Below, piece by piece: positions 1 through 9,226 of a stretch of 64,000 nucleotides of DNA (position 1 is its first letter; every line of letters starts with the position of its first letter). The DNA comes from Rhodoferax lithotrophicus. Lineage in GTDB: Bacteria; Pseudomonadota; Gammaproteobacteria; Burkholderiales; Burkholderiaceae_C. The notes below the pieces were generated by a model, which saw nothing but the letters and a program-made list of their open reading frames with translations, was not told the DNA's origin and did not search any database. Location of the stretch: positions 62,001 to 126,000 of the forward strand of contig NZ_AP024238.1 of the NCBI RefSeq assembly GCF_019973615.1. The letters are read 5' to 3'. A program made the position numbers and the translations under genes.

Positions 1-764
1 TTTTTGGCCCCGCCCAGGGCCTGCACACGTTTGCCGTGTTTGCAGCCCTCGGCGTAGATGTATTCGGCAATCGGTGTCGAGCCGACAAAGCTCACGGCCT
101 TGACGCGCGGGTCTTGCAGCAGCGTGTCCACCGCTTCCTTGTCGCCGTTGACGACGTTGAGCACGCCGGGTGGCAGTCCGGCTTGCAGCGCCAGCTCGGC
201 CACGCGCAGGGTCGAGCTGGGGTCGCGCTCAGACGGTTTGAGCACAAAGGTGTTGCCGCAGGCCACCGCCATCGGCCACATCCACAGCGGCACCATGGCC
301 GGGAAGTTGAACGGGGTGATGCCGGCGGTCACGCCCAGGGCCTGGAATTCGCTCCAGCTGTCGATGGCCGGGCCGACGTTTTTGCTGTGCTCGCCTTTGA
401 GCAGCTCGGGCGCATAAGAGGCGTATTCCACGTTTTCAATGCCGCGCTGCAGCTCGCCCAAGGCATCGGAGAGCACCTTGCCGTGTTCGGCGGTGATCAT
501 GGCGCAGAGTTCGTCGGCGTGCTGTTCCAGCAGCACTTTCAGGTTGCTCATGACGCGGGCGCGCTTGAGCGGCGGCGTGTTGCGCCAGGCGGGGTAAGCG
601 GCTTGTGCGTTGGCAATGGCTTCTTCCACCGTGGCCTTGGGGGCCAGCAGAACCTGCTTCTCTGCCTTGCCGGTGGCGGGGTTGTAGACTGGCTGGCTGC
701 GTCCAGCGGGGGTGACGATCTGGCCGCCAATCAGGTGGCCAATGGTGGGGAGAGTGGTAGTCAT
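1..764 (-). CDS. mmsA: Methylmalonate-semialdehyde dehydrogenase (CoA-acylating), partial
   Basis: Only the N-terminal 254 or so residues are inside the window; the gene runs off the left edge. The translation from the ATG at 762-764 gives an aldehyde dehydrogenase N-terminal domain with the MMSDH hallmarks FNFPAMVPLWM and FVGSTPIAEYIY in the NAD-binding region. The family oxidises methylmalonate or malonate semialdehyde to propionyl- or acetyl-CoA in the cytoplasm. It is the last gene of a leftward operon behind an omega-aminotransferase, which suggests beta-alanine to malonate semialdehyde to acetyl-CoA. The catalytic cysteine would lie in the missing part, so activity cannot be judged. Family assignment is strong, substrate is inferred from context. 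Confidence 0.93.
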   Translation of the reverse strand, partial: MTTTLPTIGHLIGGQIVTPAGRSQPVYNPATGKAEKQVLLAPKATVEEAIANAQAAYPAWRNTPPLKRARVMSNLKVLLEQHADELCAMITAEHGKVLSDALGELQRGIENVEYASYAPELLKGEHSKNVGPAIDSWSEFQALGVTAGITPFNFPAMVPLWMWPMAVACGNTFVLKPSERDPSSTLRVAELALQAGLPPGVLNVVNGDKEAVDTLLQDPRVKAVSFVGSTPIAEYIYAEGCKHGKRVQALGGAK

Positions 765-784
765 TTTGCTTGGAATTTAGAGGG

Positions 785-839
785 TTAAAAATGGCTGTAG
801 CGCTTATAAAATGTGCGTAAGTAGCTATTAAAACAATAG
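785..839 (-). repeat. Interspersed Comamonadaceae-type repeat, copy 1
   Basis: Intergenic copy in reverse orientation between mmsA and the PfpI gene; contains GTAGCGCTTATAAAATGTGC followed by GTAGCTATTAAAA. It nearly fills the gap between the two genes and ends at the stop codon of the PfpI gene. Confidence 0.7.
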
Positions 840-1439
840 TTATTGGGTGATGTGCGCCATGGCGCGCTCCACATAGAGTTCCTTCTCGCCAACCGGGGCA
901 AAGTAGTGCAGCACTTCACGGGCTGCTTCCAGCCCTTTCAGGCGGGAAATCAGCCAGGCGCTGACGTATTGGGCGGACAGGCAGCCACCCGCCGTAGCGA
1001 CGTTGCCGTTGGCCACAAACGGCTGGTTGGTGACTTGCACGCCTGCCGCCTGCACCCACGGTTTGCTGGTGTTGTCGGTGCAGGCCGGCAGGCTGCCGAG
1101 CAGCCCCAACTTGGCCAGCAAAAAGGTTCCCGAGCATTGGGCCGCAATGAGCTGGCGCGCTGGGTCAAGCTGCAGTTGCGACATGATGTCGGCACTGGCC
1201 GCCACCTCGCGCGTCTTCATGCCGCTGCCAACCAACACGGCATCCGCCGCACACGCCTCGGGCAATTGAATGTGGGCCTCCACGGTCAAGCCGTTCATGG
1301 AGGTCACCCGCGCCGTCGGGCTGGCGATGCTGACACGCCAGTCCTTGTCACCCAAAAGGGTGAGGCGACTGAGCATGCCAAACGCGATCAAGGAGTCAAG
1401 CTCATTGAAGCCATCAAACGTCAGGATCGCAATGTGCAT
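840..1439 (-). CDS. DJ-1/PfpI family (class I glutamine amidotransferase-like) protein
   Basis: About 199 residues if started at the ATG at 1437-1439, giving MHIAILTFDGFNELDS; a longer frame to 1469 would overlap the aminotransferase. The fold signature is a beta strand followed by AAQCSGTF, whose cysteine sits at the nucleophile elbow position of DJ-1/PfpI proteins. Members act as glyoxalases/deglycases, isonitrile hydratases or transcription factor cores; here there is no fused AraC domain. The start lies 8 bases after the aminotransferase stop, so it is cotranscribed with an omega-aminotransferase and mmsA. A role in handling reactive aldehydes such as malonate semialdehyde is possible but is inference only. 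Confidence 0.8.
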   Translation of the reverse strand: MHIAILTFDGFNELDSLIAFGMLSRLTLLGDKDWRVSIASPTARVTSMNGLTVEAHIQLPEACAADAVLVGSGMKTREVAASADIMSQLQLDPARQLIAAQCSGTFLLAKLGLLGSLPACTDNTSKPWVQAAGVQVTNQPFVANGNVATAGGCLSAQYVSAWLISRLKGLEAAREVLHYFAPVGEKELYVERAMAHITQ

Positions 1440-1447
1440 ACCGGGGC

Positions 1448-2809
1448 TCAGGCGGTGGCGTTGAGGCACTCGCCCAGCGCGTTGACCAGGCTGTCCAACT
1501 GTTCGGGCGTGCTGATGAAAGGCGGGGCCAGCTGGATGGTGTCACCACCGTAGCGCACGTAAAAGCCTTTGTCCAGCATCGCCATGGCAATCTCGTAAGG
1601 CCGTTTGGCGGGCTCACCCGGCAGCGGGTCAATGGTCAAGCCAGCGGCCAGGCCAAAGTTGCGAATGTCGGCCACGTGTTTGGCTCCTTTGATCGAATGC
1701 ACGGCATTCTCAAAATGTGGTGTCAGGTCTTTGACGCGGTCAATCATGTTCTCGCGCACCAGAATGTCCAGCGTGGCCAGGCCGACGGCGCAAGGCACCG
1801 GGTGGGCTGAGTAGGTGTAGCCGTGGGCAAATTCGAGCAGGTAGTCCGGCCCACCGGTAGCCATGAAGGTGTCGTAAATGGCCTTGCTGGCCAACACCGC
1901 GCCCAGCGGCTGCGCGCCGTTGGTGATCTGCTTGGCACAGTTCATGATGTCCGGGGTCACGCCAAACACTTCAGCGCCGGTCCAACCACCCATGCGGCCA
2001 AAGCCGGTGATGACTTCGTCAAAAATCAGCAGAATGTTGTTGGCGGTGCAAATCTCGCGGATGCGTTGCAAATAGCCCAGCGGTGGAATCACCACCCCGG
2101 CCGAGCCCGACATCGGCTCAATGATCACCGCCGCAATGTTGCTGGCATCGTGCAGGGCAATCAGCTTGAGCAGGTCTTCCGCCAGCACCGCGCCGTGTGG
2201 CCCGTCTGAAGGTGGCATGCCGCGGTAAAACGAGCCCAGCGGTGGTTGCGTGTGGGGCAGATGGTCAGCCGCAATGCCCTGGCCAAAAGTTTTGCGGTTG
2301 CCGCCAATGCCACCGACCGAAATGCCGCCAAAGTTGACCCCGTGGTAGCCTTTTTCGCGGCCAATCAGCAGGCTCTTGCTGGCCTGACCCTTGGCCCGCC
2401 AGTAGGCCCGCGCCATCTTCAGCGAGGTGTCGGCCGACTCTGAACCCGAGCCGGTGAAAAACACGTAGTCCAGCCCTTCAGGCGTGAGTTCTTTCAGCTT
2501 GTTGGCCAGGGCAAAAGAGAGTGGGTGGCCGAACTGGAAGGCCGGGGAGTAGTCCAGGTTGGCGAGCTGGCGCGTGGCGGCCTCGGTGATCTCGGCCCGG
2601 CCATGGCCCAGGCCACAAGTCCACAAACCGGACAAGCCATCGAATATCTTGCGCCCGTTGCTGTCAAAGTAATAGCAGCCTTCGGCCCGGGTGATCATGC
2701 GCGGGTTGGCTTTGAAGTTGCGGTTGCCGGTGAAGGGCATCCAGTGGGCATCGAGCCAGGCAGCATCGGTACGCGGCTGGGTCAGGGCTTGGGCATCAGA
2801 CAGGTTCAT
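1448..2809 (-). CDS. Class III omega-amino acid:pyruvate aminotransferase (beta-alanine transaminase type)
   Basis: 453 residues from the ATG at 2807-2809, chosen because GAAGGA lies a few bases upstream; an upstream frame to 2839 is possible. Fold-type I PLP enzyme: IFDEVITGFGRMG holds the cofactor-binding aspartate and NCAKQITNGAQPLGAV the Schiff-base lysine. Sequence style (HWMPFTGNR near the N-terminus, GLSGLWTCGLGHG) is that of omega-amino acid-pyruvate aminotransferases, which transfer the amino group of beta-alanine to pyruvate giving malonate semialdehyde. It is the first gene of a leftward operon with mmsA, and a LysR gene is divergent. This parallels the bau genes of Pseudomonas, from memory. 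Confidence 0.9.
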   Translation of the reverse strand: MNLSDAQALTQPRTDAAWLDAHWMPFTGNRNFKANPRMITRAEGCYYFDSNGRKIFDGLSGLWTCGLGHGRAEITEAATRQLANLDYSPAFQFGHPLSFALANKLKELTPEGLDYVFFTGSGSESADTSLKMARAYWRAKGQASKSLLIGREKGYHGVNFGGISVGGIGGNRKTFGQGIAADHLPHTQPPLGSFYRGMPPSDGPHGAVLAEDLLKLIALHDASNIAAVIIEPMSGSAGVVIPPLGYLQRIREICTANNILLIFDEVITGFGRMGGWTGAEVFGVTPDIMNCAKQITNGAQPLGAVLASKAIYDTFMATGGPDYLLEFAHGYTYSAHPVPCAVGLATLDILVRENMIDRVKDLTPHFENAVHSIKGAKHVADIRNFGLAAGLTIDPLPGEPAKRPYEIAMAMLDKGFYVRYGGDTIQLAPPFISTPEQLDSLVNALGECLNATA

Positions 2810-2906
2810 GCGGAAATCCTTCAAAAATAAGTGCAACAAGACGCGGATTGTGGGGGCCTCTGTTACTCTTATAAATGTTTAACTATCACTACTTGGTTGC
2901 CAATCC

Positions 2907-3842
2907 ATGCAAGTAAAAACCCGTGCCGCCCTGGGCCAGTTGAGTGACATGGACATCCGCCTGCTGCGGGTGTTCAAAAGCGTGGTCGATTGCGGTGGCA
3001 TGGCCGCCGCCGAGCTGGAGCTCAACATCGGCACGTCAACCATCAGCCGCCACATCAAAGACCTGGAAACCCGCCTCGGCCTGACCCTGTGCCGCCGGGG
3101 TCGTGCCGGTTTTGCGCTCACGCCCGAGGGTGAGCAGATTTATGCCGAGACCCTGCGCCTGCTCAGCGGCGTGGATGCGTTTCGCAGCCGGGTGGATGAG
3201 ATTCACCAGCGCATGGGCGGCGAGCTGCACATCGCCGTGTTTGACAAAACCGCCAGCAACCCCGCCGCCCACATCGGCGAGGCGATTGCGCTGTTTCAAG
3301 CCCAGGCCCCTGGCGTGAGCCTGCACCTGCATGTGGCCCCGCTGAACACGATTGAGCGCGGCGTGCTCGACGGCCAGTTCCAGGTCGGCATCATCCCCGG
3401 CCACCGCAGCTCCAAGCTGCTGGCCTACGACGAGTTGTTTGATGAAACCATGTACCTGTATTGCGGGCCCGGTCACCCACTGGCCGCCGCCGCACAGCCC
3501 CCCGCTGACTGGAACACGGTGCGTGCCCATGCCTTTGCCGGCCTGGGTTACCACTCGCCCAACATGGAGTTGAGCCAGCAAGTGTCTTTGAGCCGCGCCG
3601 CCACCGGCTACGACCAGGAGTCAATTGCCACGTTGATCCTGTCCGGCTGTTTTTTGGGCTTCTTGCCTGACCATTACGCGGCCGAGTTTGTGCGCCAGGG
3701 CCACATGCGCGCCTTCCAGCCAGAGACCTTCCACTACCGCTGCAGCTTTTTCAGCATTGTGCGAGCCTCCCCACAAGCCACCCGGGTCACCCAGGCGTTT
3801 CAGGCTTGCTTGCGTCAGGCACATTCACCTGCCCGCTTGTGA
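2907..3842 (+). CDS. LysR-type transcriptional regulator
   Basis: 311 residues. An N-terminal winged helix-turn-helix (about residues 15-75, with STISRHIKDLETRLGLTLC as recognition region) is followed by a LysR substrate-binding domain to the C-terminus. It is transcribed divergently from the aminotransferase operon with about 97 bases between the starts, the usual arrangement for LysR control of the adjacent catabolic genes. The gap contains an AT-rich stretch (TATAAATGTTTAACTATC) where an operator could lie, but I cannot define the site. Target and inducer (beta-alanine or similar) are inferred from position only. Confidence 0.88.
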   Translation: MQVKTRAALGQLSDMDIRLLRVFKSVVDCGGMAAAELELNIGTSTISRHIKDLETRLGLTLCRRGRAGFALTPEGEQIYAETLRLLSGVDAFRSRVDEIHQRMGGELHIAVFDKTASNPAAHIGEAIALFQAQAPGVSLHLHVAPLNTIERGVLDGQFQVGIIPGHRSSKLLAYDELFDETMYLYCGPGHPLAAAAQPPADWNTVRAHAFAGLGYHSPNMELSQQVSLSRAATGYDQESIATLILSGCFLGFLPDHYAAEFVRQGHMRAFQPETFHYRCSFFSIVRASPQATRVTQAFQACLRQAHSPARL

Positions 3843-3886
3843 TCACCTCAACGGGGACAGGGTTGTAACTTCTTTTTCCAGATACC

Positions 3887-3932
3887 TTGAGGCTGCAGCG
3901 CTTATTATGAAAGCATAAATAGCTATTGAATA
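3887..3932 (-). repeat. Interspersed repeat, copy 2
   Basis: Reverse-orientation copy in the gap after the LysR gene, with GCAGCGCTTATTATGAAAGC and ATAGCTATTGAATAA. Confidence 0.65.
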
Positions 3933-4072
3933 AGTAGCAATCAAAGTCTTCGCAACGGCTGCTTGTGGCCTATTCATGACCTGTGTACACGCGCTTGAAG
4001 GCCTGTTGGCCGCTGCTTAGAATGGTGACAAAAGTCCGAGTTGGAAAAATAAGTTGGAGGAGCATTCCATCC

Positions 4073-7000
4073 ATGCGTTTTGAGGCCAATGAGCAAACTC
4101 TTCCCCGGCTGCACCTGATCGGCACGCTGGTGATTGTGCTGCTGCTCACCCTTGCCCTGGGGGGCCATTTCACCTGGCAAAGCGAGCAAGAGCACCGAGC
4201 CTCGTTACAGCGCCTGGTGCAAACCGCGCAAGCCCAGAAGCAAAGCCGGCTCACGGCAGAGATGGAGTCGGCCACGAATTTTCTGGAATTCACCCGCAAC
4301 CGGACTGAAGAGGTGCTGAAAAAAAGCCTGCGTGAGCAGGTGGATACCGCCATGCAGGTGGCCCAAGCCATTTACCGCCAGGAATCTCCCCGCAAAAGCG
4401 CCAAGGAAGTCAAGCGCCTGATTGTGGAAGCCTTGCGCCAGGTGCGTTTTTACGATGGGCGTGGCTATTACTTCATTGACGACATGTCGGGGCAATTTAT
4501 CCTGTTGCCCACGGCACCCCAGCTGGAGGGCACCACCAACCTGGACAACCGCGACGACACCGGCCACTTCATCATGCGTGGGCTGATTGAGGCCGCTCAC
4601 CTGCCCGACGGCACCGGGTTTTCACGCTACCGCTGGTACCCGCCGGACAACCCCAAAGTGATGGCGGACAAGCTGGCGTATGTGCGGCACTTCGCCCCTT
4701 ATGACTGGTTGATTGGAACCGGTGACTACACCTACAAATGGGAGGAGATCCAGCAGCGTGTGGTGATCGAGCGCTTGCGCACCTTCAAGTTTGGCAACAG
4801 CGGCTACATTGGCTTGGTGGATCGCAACGGGGTCTTGTTGCTGTCCCACACCGGGGTCGCACTGGAAGGCCAGCACTACCAGCACATGCCGCAGATGCAG
4901 CGTGAAGCCTTGTCGGCCTTGATCGCCAAGGCCAATGCCGGCGGTGGTTTTGTGAATTACCTTTGGCCAGCCGAAAACAGCCGTGGCTCGGTGCATAAAA
5001 CCGCCTTGGTCCGGCAGGTCGAACCCTGGGGCTGGGTGCTGGTGGCCACCGTTGAAGACAACGAAATGCAGACGGTGGTGGATGCCGAGCTGTTGCGGCA
5101 CGAAAAAGACACACCGCAGCGCTGGCTTGAGCTGTTGTGGCCGGTGCTGCTGTCATTGGCGCTGGGTGTGGTGGCCTCGTGGGCTTTTGCCCGCTGGACG
5201 CGCCAGTTGTTTCATACCTACCATGCCAACATGCAGGCGCAAATCCGTGCCGTGCGTGAAAGCGAAGCCTTGTTTCATGCGGTGTTTGACAACGCCGCTG
5301 TGGGGATTGCCCAGGTCTCGCCCAGTGGCCAATTCATGCAAATCAACCAGCAATTCTGCGAGCTGATTGGTTATACCCATGACGAAGTTCTGGAGGCCGG
5401 CTTTGACTTTCAACGCATCACCTGGCCGGCGGATTTGCCAGGTGATCTGGCCCAAGTGCAGCGCCTGCTGGAGGGGCAGGCCGATAGCTACCGGCTGGAA
5501 AAGCGCTACATCCACAAAGACGGCCATACGCTGTGGGTGAGCCTGGCGGTTCAACTGGTGCGTGATGGACTGGGTGCGCCGCACTACTTTATTTCGGCGG
5601 TTGCCGACATCACCCAGCGCAAGCAGGCAGAACAAGCCTTGCAACTGGCTGCCAGTGTGTTCAGTCATGCGCGTGAAGGCATCATGATCACCCAGCCCGA
5701 TGGCACTATTGTCAACGTCAACCAGGCGTTCACCCGCATCACCGGCTACAGCCGCGAAGACGTGCTGGGCCAAAACCCGCGCCTGCTCAACTCGGGTCGG
5801 CAAACCCCGGCGTATTACGAAGCCATGTGGAAAGATTTGCATGAAAAAGACCACTGGTACGGCGAGATATGGAACCAGCGCAAAAACGGCGAAGTGTTTG
5901 CCGAAATGGAAACCATCAGCGCGGTGCGTGACGAGCAGGGCCAGATCCAACACTTTGTGTCCCTGTTCTCGGACATCACCGCCCTCAAGGCCCATGAGCA
6001 GCAACTGGAGCACATGGCCCATTTTGATGCCCTGACCAGCTTGCCCAACCGCGTGTTGCTGGCAGACCGGTTGCACCAGGCCATGTTCAACGCGCAGCGG
6101 CGTGGCCAGCTGCTGGCCGTGGTTTACCTGGATCTGGACGGTTTTAAATCCATCAATGACATCCACGGCCATGATATGGGCGACCAATTGTTGATGAGCC
6201 TGTCGGAACACATGAAGTTGGCCTTGCGCGAAGGGGATACGCTGGCGCGTATCGGCGGCGACGAATTTGTCGCCGTGGTGGTGGATTTGTCCAACACGCA
6301 GGCCTGTGTGCCGCTGCTGGATCGCCTGCTGGCGGCCGCCCATGCGCCGGTGAAGCTGTCCGGGGTGGATTTGCAGGTCTCGGCCAGTCTGGGTGTCACT
6401 TTTTACCCGCAGACGGAAGACATTGATGCCGACCAATTGCAGCGCCAGGCAGATCAGGCCATGTACCAGGCCAAGCTCGCCGGCAAAAACCGTTACCACC
6501 TGTTTGATGCCGAACAAGACCGCAGTCTGCGGGGCTCCCACGAAAGCCAGGAGCATGTTCGCCAGGCCTTGCAGCATGACGAACTGGTGTTGTATTACCA
6601 ACCCAAAGTGAATATGCGCACCGGCCAGGTGATTGGCGCAGAGGCGCTGATCCGCTGGCAACATCCGCAGCAAGGTTTGCTGGCTCCCGGACTGTTCTTG
6701 CCCGCCATTGAGGACCATCCGCTGGCTGTGGAGGTCGGTGAATGGGTGATCCACACCGCACTGGACCAGCTCCAGGTCTGGCAGGCGCAAGGGCTGGAGC
6801 TGGTGGTGAGTGTCAATGTGGGCGCACGCCAATTGCAGCAACACAATTTTGTGCAACGTCTGGCGCAGATGTTGGCCGCCCACCCTGCGGTCAAGCCCAA
6901 CTGCCTGGAGCTGGAGGTGCTGGAAACCAGTGCGCTGGAAGACATCAGTGGCGTTTCACATGTCATTGAACAGTGCCGCCACATGGGGGTGACGTTTGCG

Positions 7001-7336
7001 CTGGACGACTTTGGCACCGGCTACTCGTCGCTCACCTACCTGAAACGCCTGCCGGTGGCGCTGCTCAAAATTGACCAGAGTTTTGTGCGTGACATGCTGC
7101 ATAACCCGGACGATCTGGCCATTTTGCAAGGGGTGATTGGTCTGGCCCGAGCCTTCAAGCACGAGGTGATTGCCGAAGGGGTCGAAACCGTGGCGCACGG
7201 CGTGGTGCTGCTGCAACTGGGCTGCGAATTGGCACAAGGTTACGGCGTAGCCCGCCCCATGCCTGGGGCTGATTTGCCCCATTGGGTGCAACACTGGCAG
7301 CCGGATGCGGCATGGACAACTTCCGCAATGACCTGA
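4073..7336 (+). CDS. Cache-PAS-PAS-GGDEF-EAL sensor protein
   Basis: 1087 residues from the ATG at 4073, preceded by TTGGAGGAGC; a longer frame from 3983 lacks a good ribosome site. Order: TM helix (about 14-34), a long extracytoplasmic Cache-type sensor (about 55-340, with GRGYYFIDDMSGQ and WLIGTGDYTY), a second TM near 354-373, PAS around 400 and 528, GGDEF at residue 728, EAL at 857. GGDEF is intact and preceded by the inhibitory RxxD site (REGD). The EAL part keeps EALIRW, DDFGTGYSS, KIDQSFV and EGVE. Both diguanylate cyclase and phosphodiesterase activities are therefore possible; the net direction is unknown. It probably links a small external ligand to c-di-GMP. Confidence 0.92.
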   Translation: MRFEANEQTLPRLHLIGTLVIVLLLTLALGGHFTWQSEQEHRASLQRLVQTAQAQKQSRLTAEMESATNFLEFTRNRTEEVLKKSLREQVDTAMQVAQAIYRQESPRKSAKEVKRLIVEALRQVRFYDGRGYYFIDDMSGQFILLPTAPQLEGTTNLDNRDDTGHFIMRGLIEAAHLPDGTGFSRYRWYPPDNPKVMADKLAYVRHFAPYDWLIGTGDYTYKWEEIQQRVVIERLRTFKFGNSGYIGLVDRNGVLLLSHTGVALEGQHYQHMPQMQREALSALIAKANAGGGFVNYLWPAENSRGSVHKTALVRQVEPWGWVLVATVEDNEMQTVVDAELLRHEKDTPQRWLELLWPVLLSLALGVVASWAFARWTRQLFHTYHANMQAQIRAVRESEALFHAVFDNAAVGIAQVSPSGQFMQINQQFCELIGYTHDEVLEAGFDFQRITWPADLPGDLAQVQRLLEGQADSYRLEKRYIHKDGHTLWVSLAVQLVRDGLGAPHYFISAVADITQRKQAEQALQLAASVFSHAREGIMITQPDGTIVNVNQAFTRITGYSREDVLGQNPRLLNSGRQTPAYYEAMWKDLHEKDHWYGEIWNQRKNGEVFAEMETISAVRDEQGQIQHFVSLFSDITALKAHEQQLEHMAHFDALTSLPNRVLLADRLHQAMFNAQRRGQLLAVVYLDLDGFKSINDIHGHDMGDQLLMSLSEHMKLALREGDTLARIGGDEFVAVVVDLSNTQACVPLLDRLLAAAHAPVKLSGVDLQVSASLGVTFYPQTEDIDADQLQRQADQAMYQAKLAGKNRYHLFDAEQDRSLRGSHESQEHVRQALQHDELVLYYQPKVNMRTGQVIGAEALIRWQHPQQGLLAPGLFLPAIEDHPLAVEVGEWVIHTALDQLQVWQAQGLELVVSVNVGARQLQQHNFVQRLAQMLAAHPAVKPNCLELEVLETSALEDISGVSHVIEQCRHMGVTFALDDFGTGYSSLTYLKRLPVALLKIDQSFVRDMLHNPDDLAILQGVIGLARAFKHEVIAEGVETVAHGVVLLQLGCELAQGYGVARPMPGADLPHWVQHWQPDAAWTTSAMT

Positions 7337-7349
7337 GTTTTATAGAAGC

Positions 7350-7402
7350 TAGACCTCTAGTGCTTGTCTGGGTTGTGCTGATAGCTATGGATTTGATAGT
7401 TT
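7350..7402 (-). repeat. Interspersed repeat, copy 3
   Basis: Diverged reverse copy just after the Cache-PAS-GGDEF-EAL gene (CCTCTAGTGCTTGTCTGGG, then GATAGCTATGGATTTGATAG). Confidence 0.55.
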
Positions 7403-7410
7403 TATGGTTT

Positions 7411-7728
7411 CCCCCACTCACACCCCCCGCCCTCTCTCGCCCCGCCGGGCGAAAGAGGGGGCTAACAGCCGTATTTGGCCTCGTCTTTGAACTGAGGCCA
7501 GACAAGGCCGCGGCCAACGGGGTGGTATGAGGATTCGGTGTGCTTGCGCTGATAAACCGCTCACCAACGCTCCGGCGCACCGATTGCCCAGACCAGACAG
7601 ACACCCATACCGCTGTGTTGGCCGCTCGCTTTGTATGCCCTCCATTCAAACACTCGGCCGGATACGGCTGTTGACCCCCCTTTCCGCCCCGGCGGGGATG
7701 GAGAGGGGCTGGGGGTGAGGGGGGGCTA
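7411..7728. repeat. Large imperfect inverted repeat, MITE-like, in a 533-base intergenic gap
   Basis: The gap 7337-7869 has no credible gene. Two arms of roughly 75-95 bases face each other: the left arm starts at 7411, the right arm ends at 7728. Each contains its own GC-rich hairpin (left CCCCGCCGGGC, right CCCCGGCGGGG) next to a shared AACAGCCGTAT box, direct on the left (7464-7474) and complementary on the right (near 7665-7672). A further direct copy of the box lies near 7763-7773. The core between the arms is about 120-170 bases and contains no clear ORF. No target-site duplication was recognised. It could be a non-autonomous mobile element, or a structured RNA or terminator block. Confidence 0.6.
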
Positions 7729-7795
7729 CAAAAATCAGCCCTCCACCACAAGCACTTCATACAACAGCCGTATCGTTACAATTTCACAAGCTTTT

Positions 7796-7850
7796 TAGCC
7801 CTCTAGCGCTTGTAAAATAAGCGTAACAAGCTACAAATTAAATAGCAATT
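7796..7850 (-). repeat. Interspersed repeat, copy 4
   Basis: Reverse copy (CCCTCTAGCGCTTGTAAAAT, AAGCGTAACAAGCTACAAA) immediately upstream of the permease gene; its end approaches the ribosome site of that gene. Confidence 0.65.
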
Positions 7851-7869
7851 AAAGAAAGGTAAAAGCGGG

Positions 7870-9156
7870 ATGCAAGTGCACGGAGTCATGGATGCGGGCA
7901 TGGTGGCCATTTTTGTCACGGTCTACCTGGGCATGATTCTGGGCGGCTTGCCGCGCCTGAAGCTGGACCGCTCGGGTGTGGCGCTGCTGGGGGCCATCGG
8001 GGTGATTGGTCTGGGGGCCATGACGGTCGAGCAGGCTGCCCAAGCGGTTGATTTACCCACCGTGCTGCTGCTGTTTGCCTTCATGGTGGTATCTGCACAA
8101 ATGCGCCTGGGCGGGTTTTACACCGCCATCACCCGCCGGGTGGCGGCGTTGCCCCTGGGGCGCAACGCCTTGCTGGGCGCGATTATTGCTGTGGCCGGGG
8201 CCCTGTCGGCGGTGTTTTCCAACGACATCATTTGCCTGGCCATGACCCCGGTGGTGGCGCAGTTGTGCCTGCAGCGCCGCCTCAACCCGGTGCCATTTTT
8301 GCTGGGGCTGGCCTGCGCGGCCAATATTGGCTCGGCCGCTACCCTGATTGGCAACCCGCAAAATATGCTGATCGGCTCGGTCTTGCAACTGCCGTTTGGC
8401 GCTTATGTGCACCGGGCCTTGCCGCCGGTGGCCGTGAGCCTGACGCTGCTGTGGGCCTGGCTGGCGTGGGGGCCGGGTGCCTCTGCACAAGCCCAAGCCG
8501 ATGCGCTGGCTGGCTCAGCCGGGCGGGCGACGGCGGTGGGCTTGGGCAGCTTGCCAGCGGGGGATGACACGCTGCAAGCCCTGCCGTTTGATGCCTGGCA
8601 AACCACCAAAGGCCTGGTGGTCGCCGGTGTGCTGATGGGCGTGTTTTTGGCCACCGACTGGCCGCGTGAGGTGGCGGCACTGGTGGGCGCTGGTGTGCTG
8701 CTGCTCAGCCGCAGGCTGCATTCCTCTGATGTGATGGGCTATGTGGACTGGCCATTGTTGGTGCTGTTCATGGGCTTGTTTGTGGTTAACCACGCGTTCG
8801 ACTCCACCGGACTGGCCACACAGGCGGTGGCGTTGTTGGCCGCTTGGGGTGTCCATCTGGCCGACCCCGGGCCATTGTTGGTGGCCGGGGTGGGGTTGTC
8901 CAACCTGGTGTCGAACGTGCCGGCGGTGATGCTGCTGCTGCCGCACCTCAAGGGCCTGGAGGCTGGTGTCACGCTGGCCCTGGTCAGTACCCTGGCGGGC
9001 AACTTGCTGCTGGTGGGCTCGATTGCCAATTTGATTGTGGTGGATCTGGCGCAAAAAAGCGGCATCCGCATCGACTGGCGTATGCATGCCCGTGTAGGGG
9101 TGCCGGTCACGCTGCTGACGCTGACCGTGGTCTGGGTGTGGTTACGCTGGGTCTGA
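7870..9156 (+). CDS. SLC13/ArsB-like anion permease (ion transporter superfamily)
   Basis: 428 residues, almost entirely hydrophobic, with about 10-11 predicted membrane helices by eye. The half-repeat signature AANIGSAATLIGNPQNMLIG and the second-half counterpart VGLSNLVSNVPAVMLL are typical of the IT superfamily (DASS/CitM/ArsB). FSNDIICLAMTPVV gives another conserved intramembrane turn. Such proteins move di- or tricarboxylates, sulfate or arsenite across the inner membrane; the substrate cannot be told from sequence. AAAGGTAAAAGCGGG precedes the ATG. It stands alone between signalling genes; only the following gene, on the same strand, may be cotranscribed. Confidence 0.85.
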   Translation: MQVHGVMDAGMVAIFVTVYLGMILGGLPRLKLDRSGVALLGAIGVIGLGAMTVEQAAQAVDLPTVLLLFAFMVVSAQMRLGGFYTAITRRVAALPLGRNALLGAIIAVAGALSAVFSNDIICLAMTPVVAQLCLQRRLNPVPFLLGLACAANIGSAATLIGNPQNMLIGSVLQLPFGAYVHRALPPVAVSLTLLWAWLAWGPGASAQAQADALAGSAGRATAVGLGSLPAGDDTLQALPFDAWQTTKGLVVAGVLMGVFLATDWPREVAALVGAGVLLLSRRLHSSDVMGYVDWPLLVLFMGLFVVNHAFDSTGLATQAVALLAAWGVHLADPGPLLVAGVGLSNLVSNVPAVMLLLPHLKGLEAGVTLALVSTLAGNLLLVGSIANLIVVDLAQKSGIRIDWRMHARVGVPVTLLTLTVVWVWLRWV

Positions 9157-9226
9157 ACGCGTGCCAAACGGCCCAGGGAGTTACCATTCATGTGTCGTTG
9201 CCCCTATTGATAAACACCTTTGCCTC

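Noticed and set aside
5153..6883. 576-codon open frame on the minus strand
   Set aside because: It is the antisense shadow of the Cache-PAS-GGDEF-EAL gene; composition is rich in His/Gln typical of shadows and no domain is recognisable.
7155..7760. 201-codon leftward ORF across the inverted-repeat region
   Set aside because: It spans the end of the EAL gene and the inverted-repeat region, has no domain and reads through hairpins.
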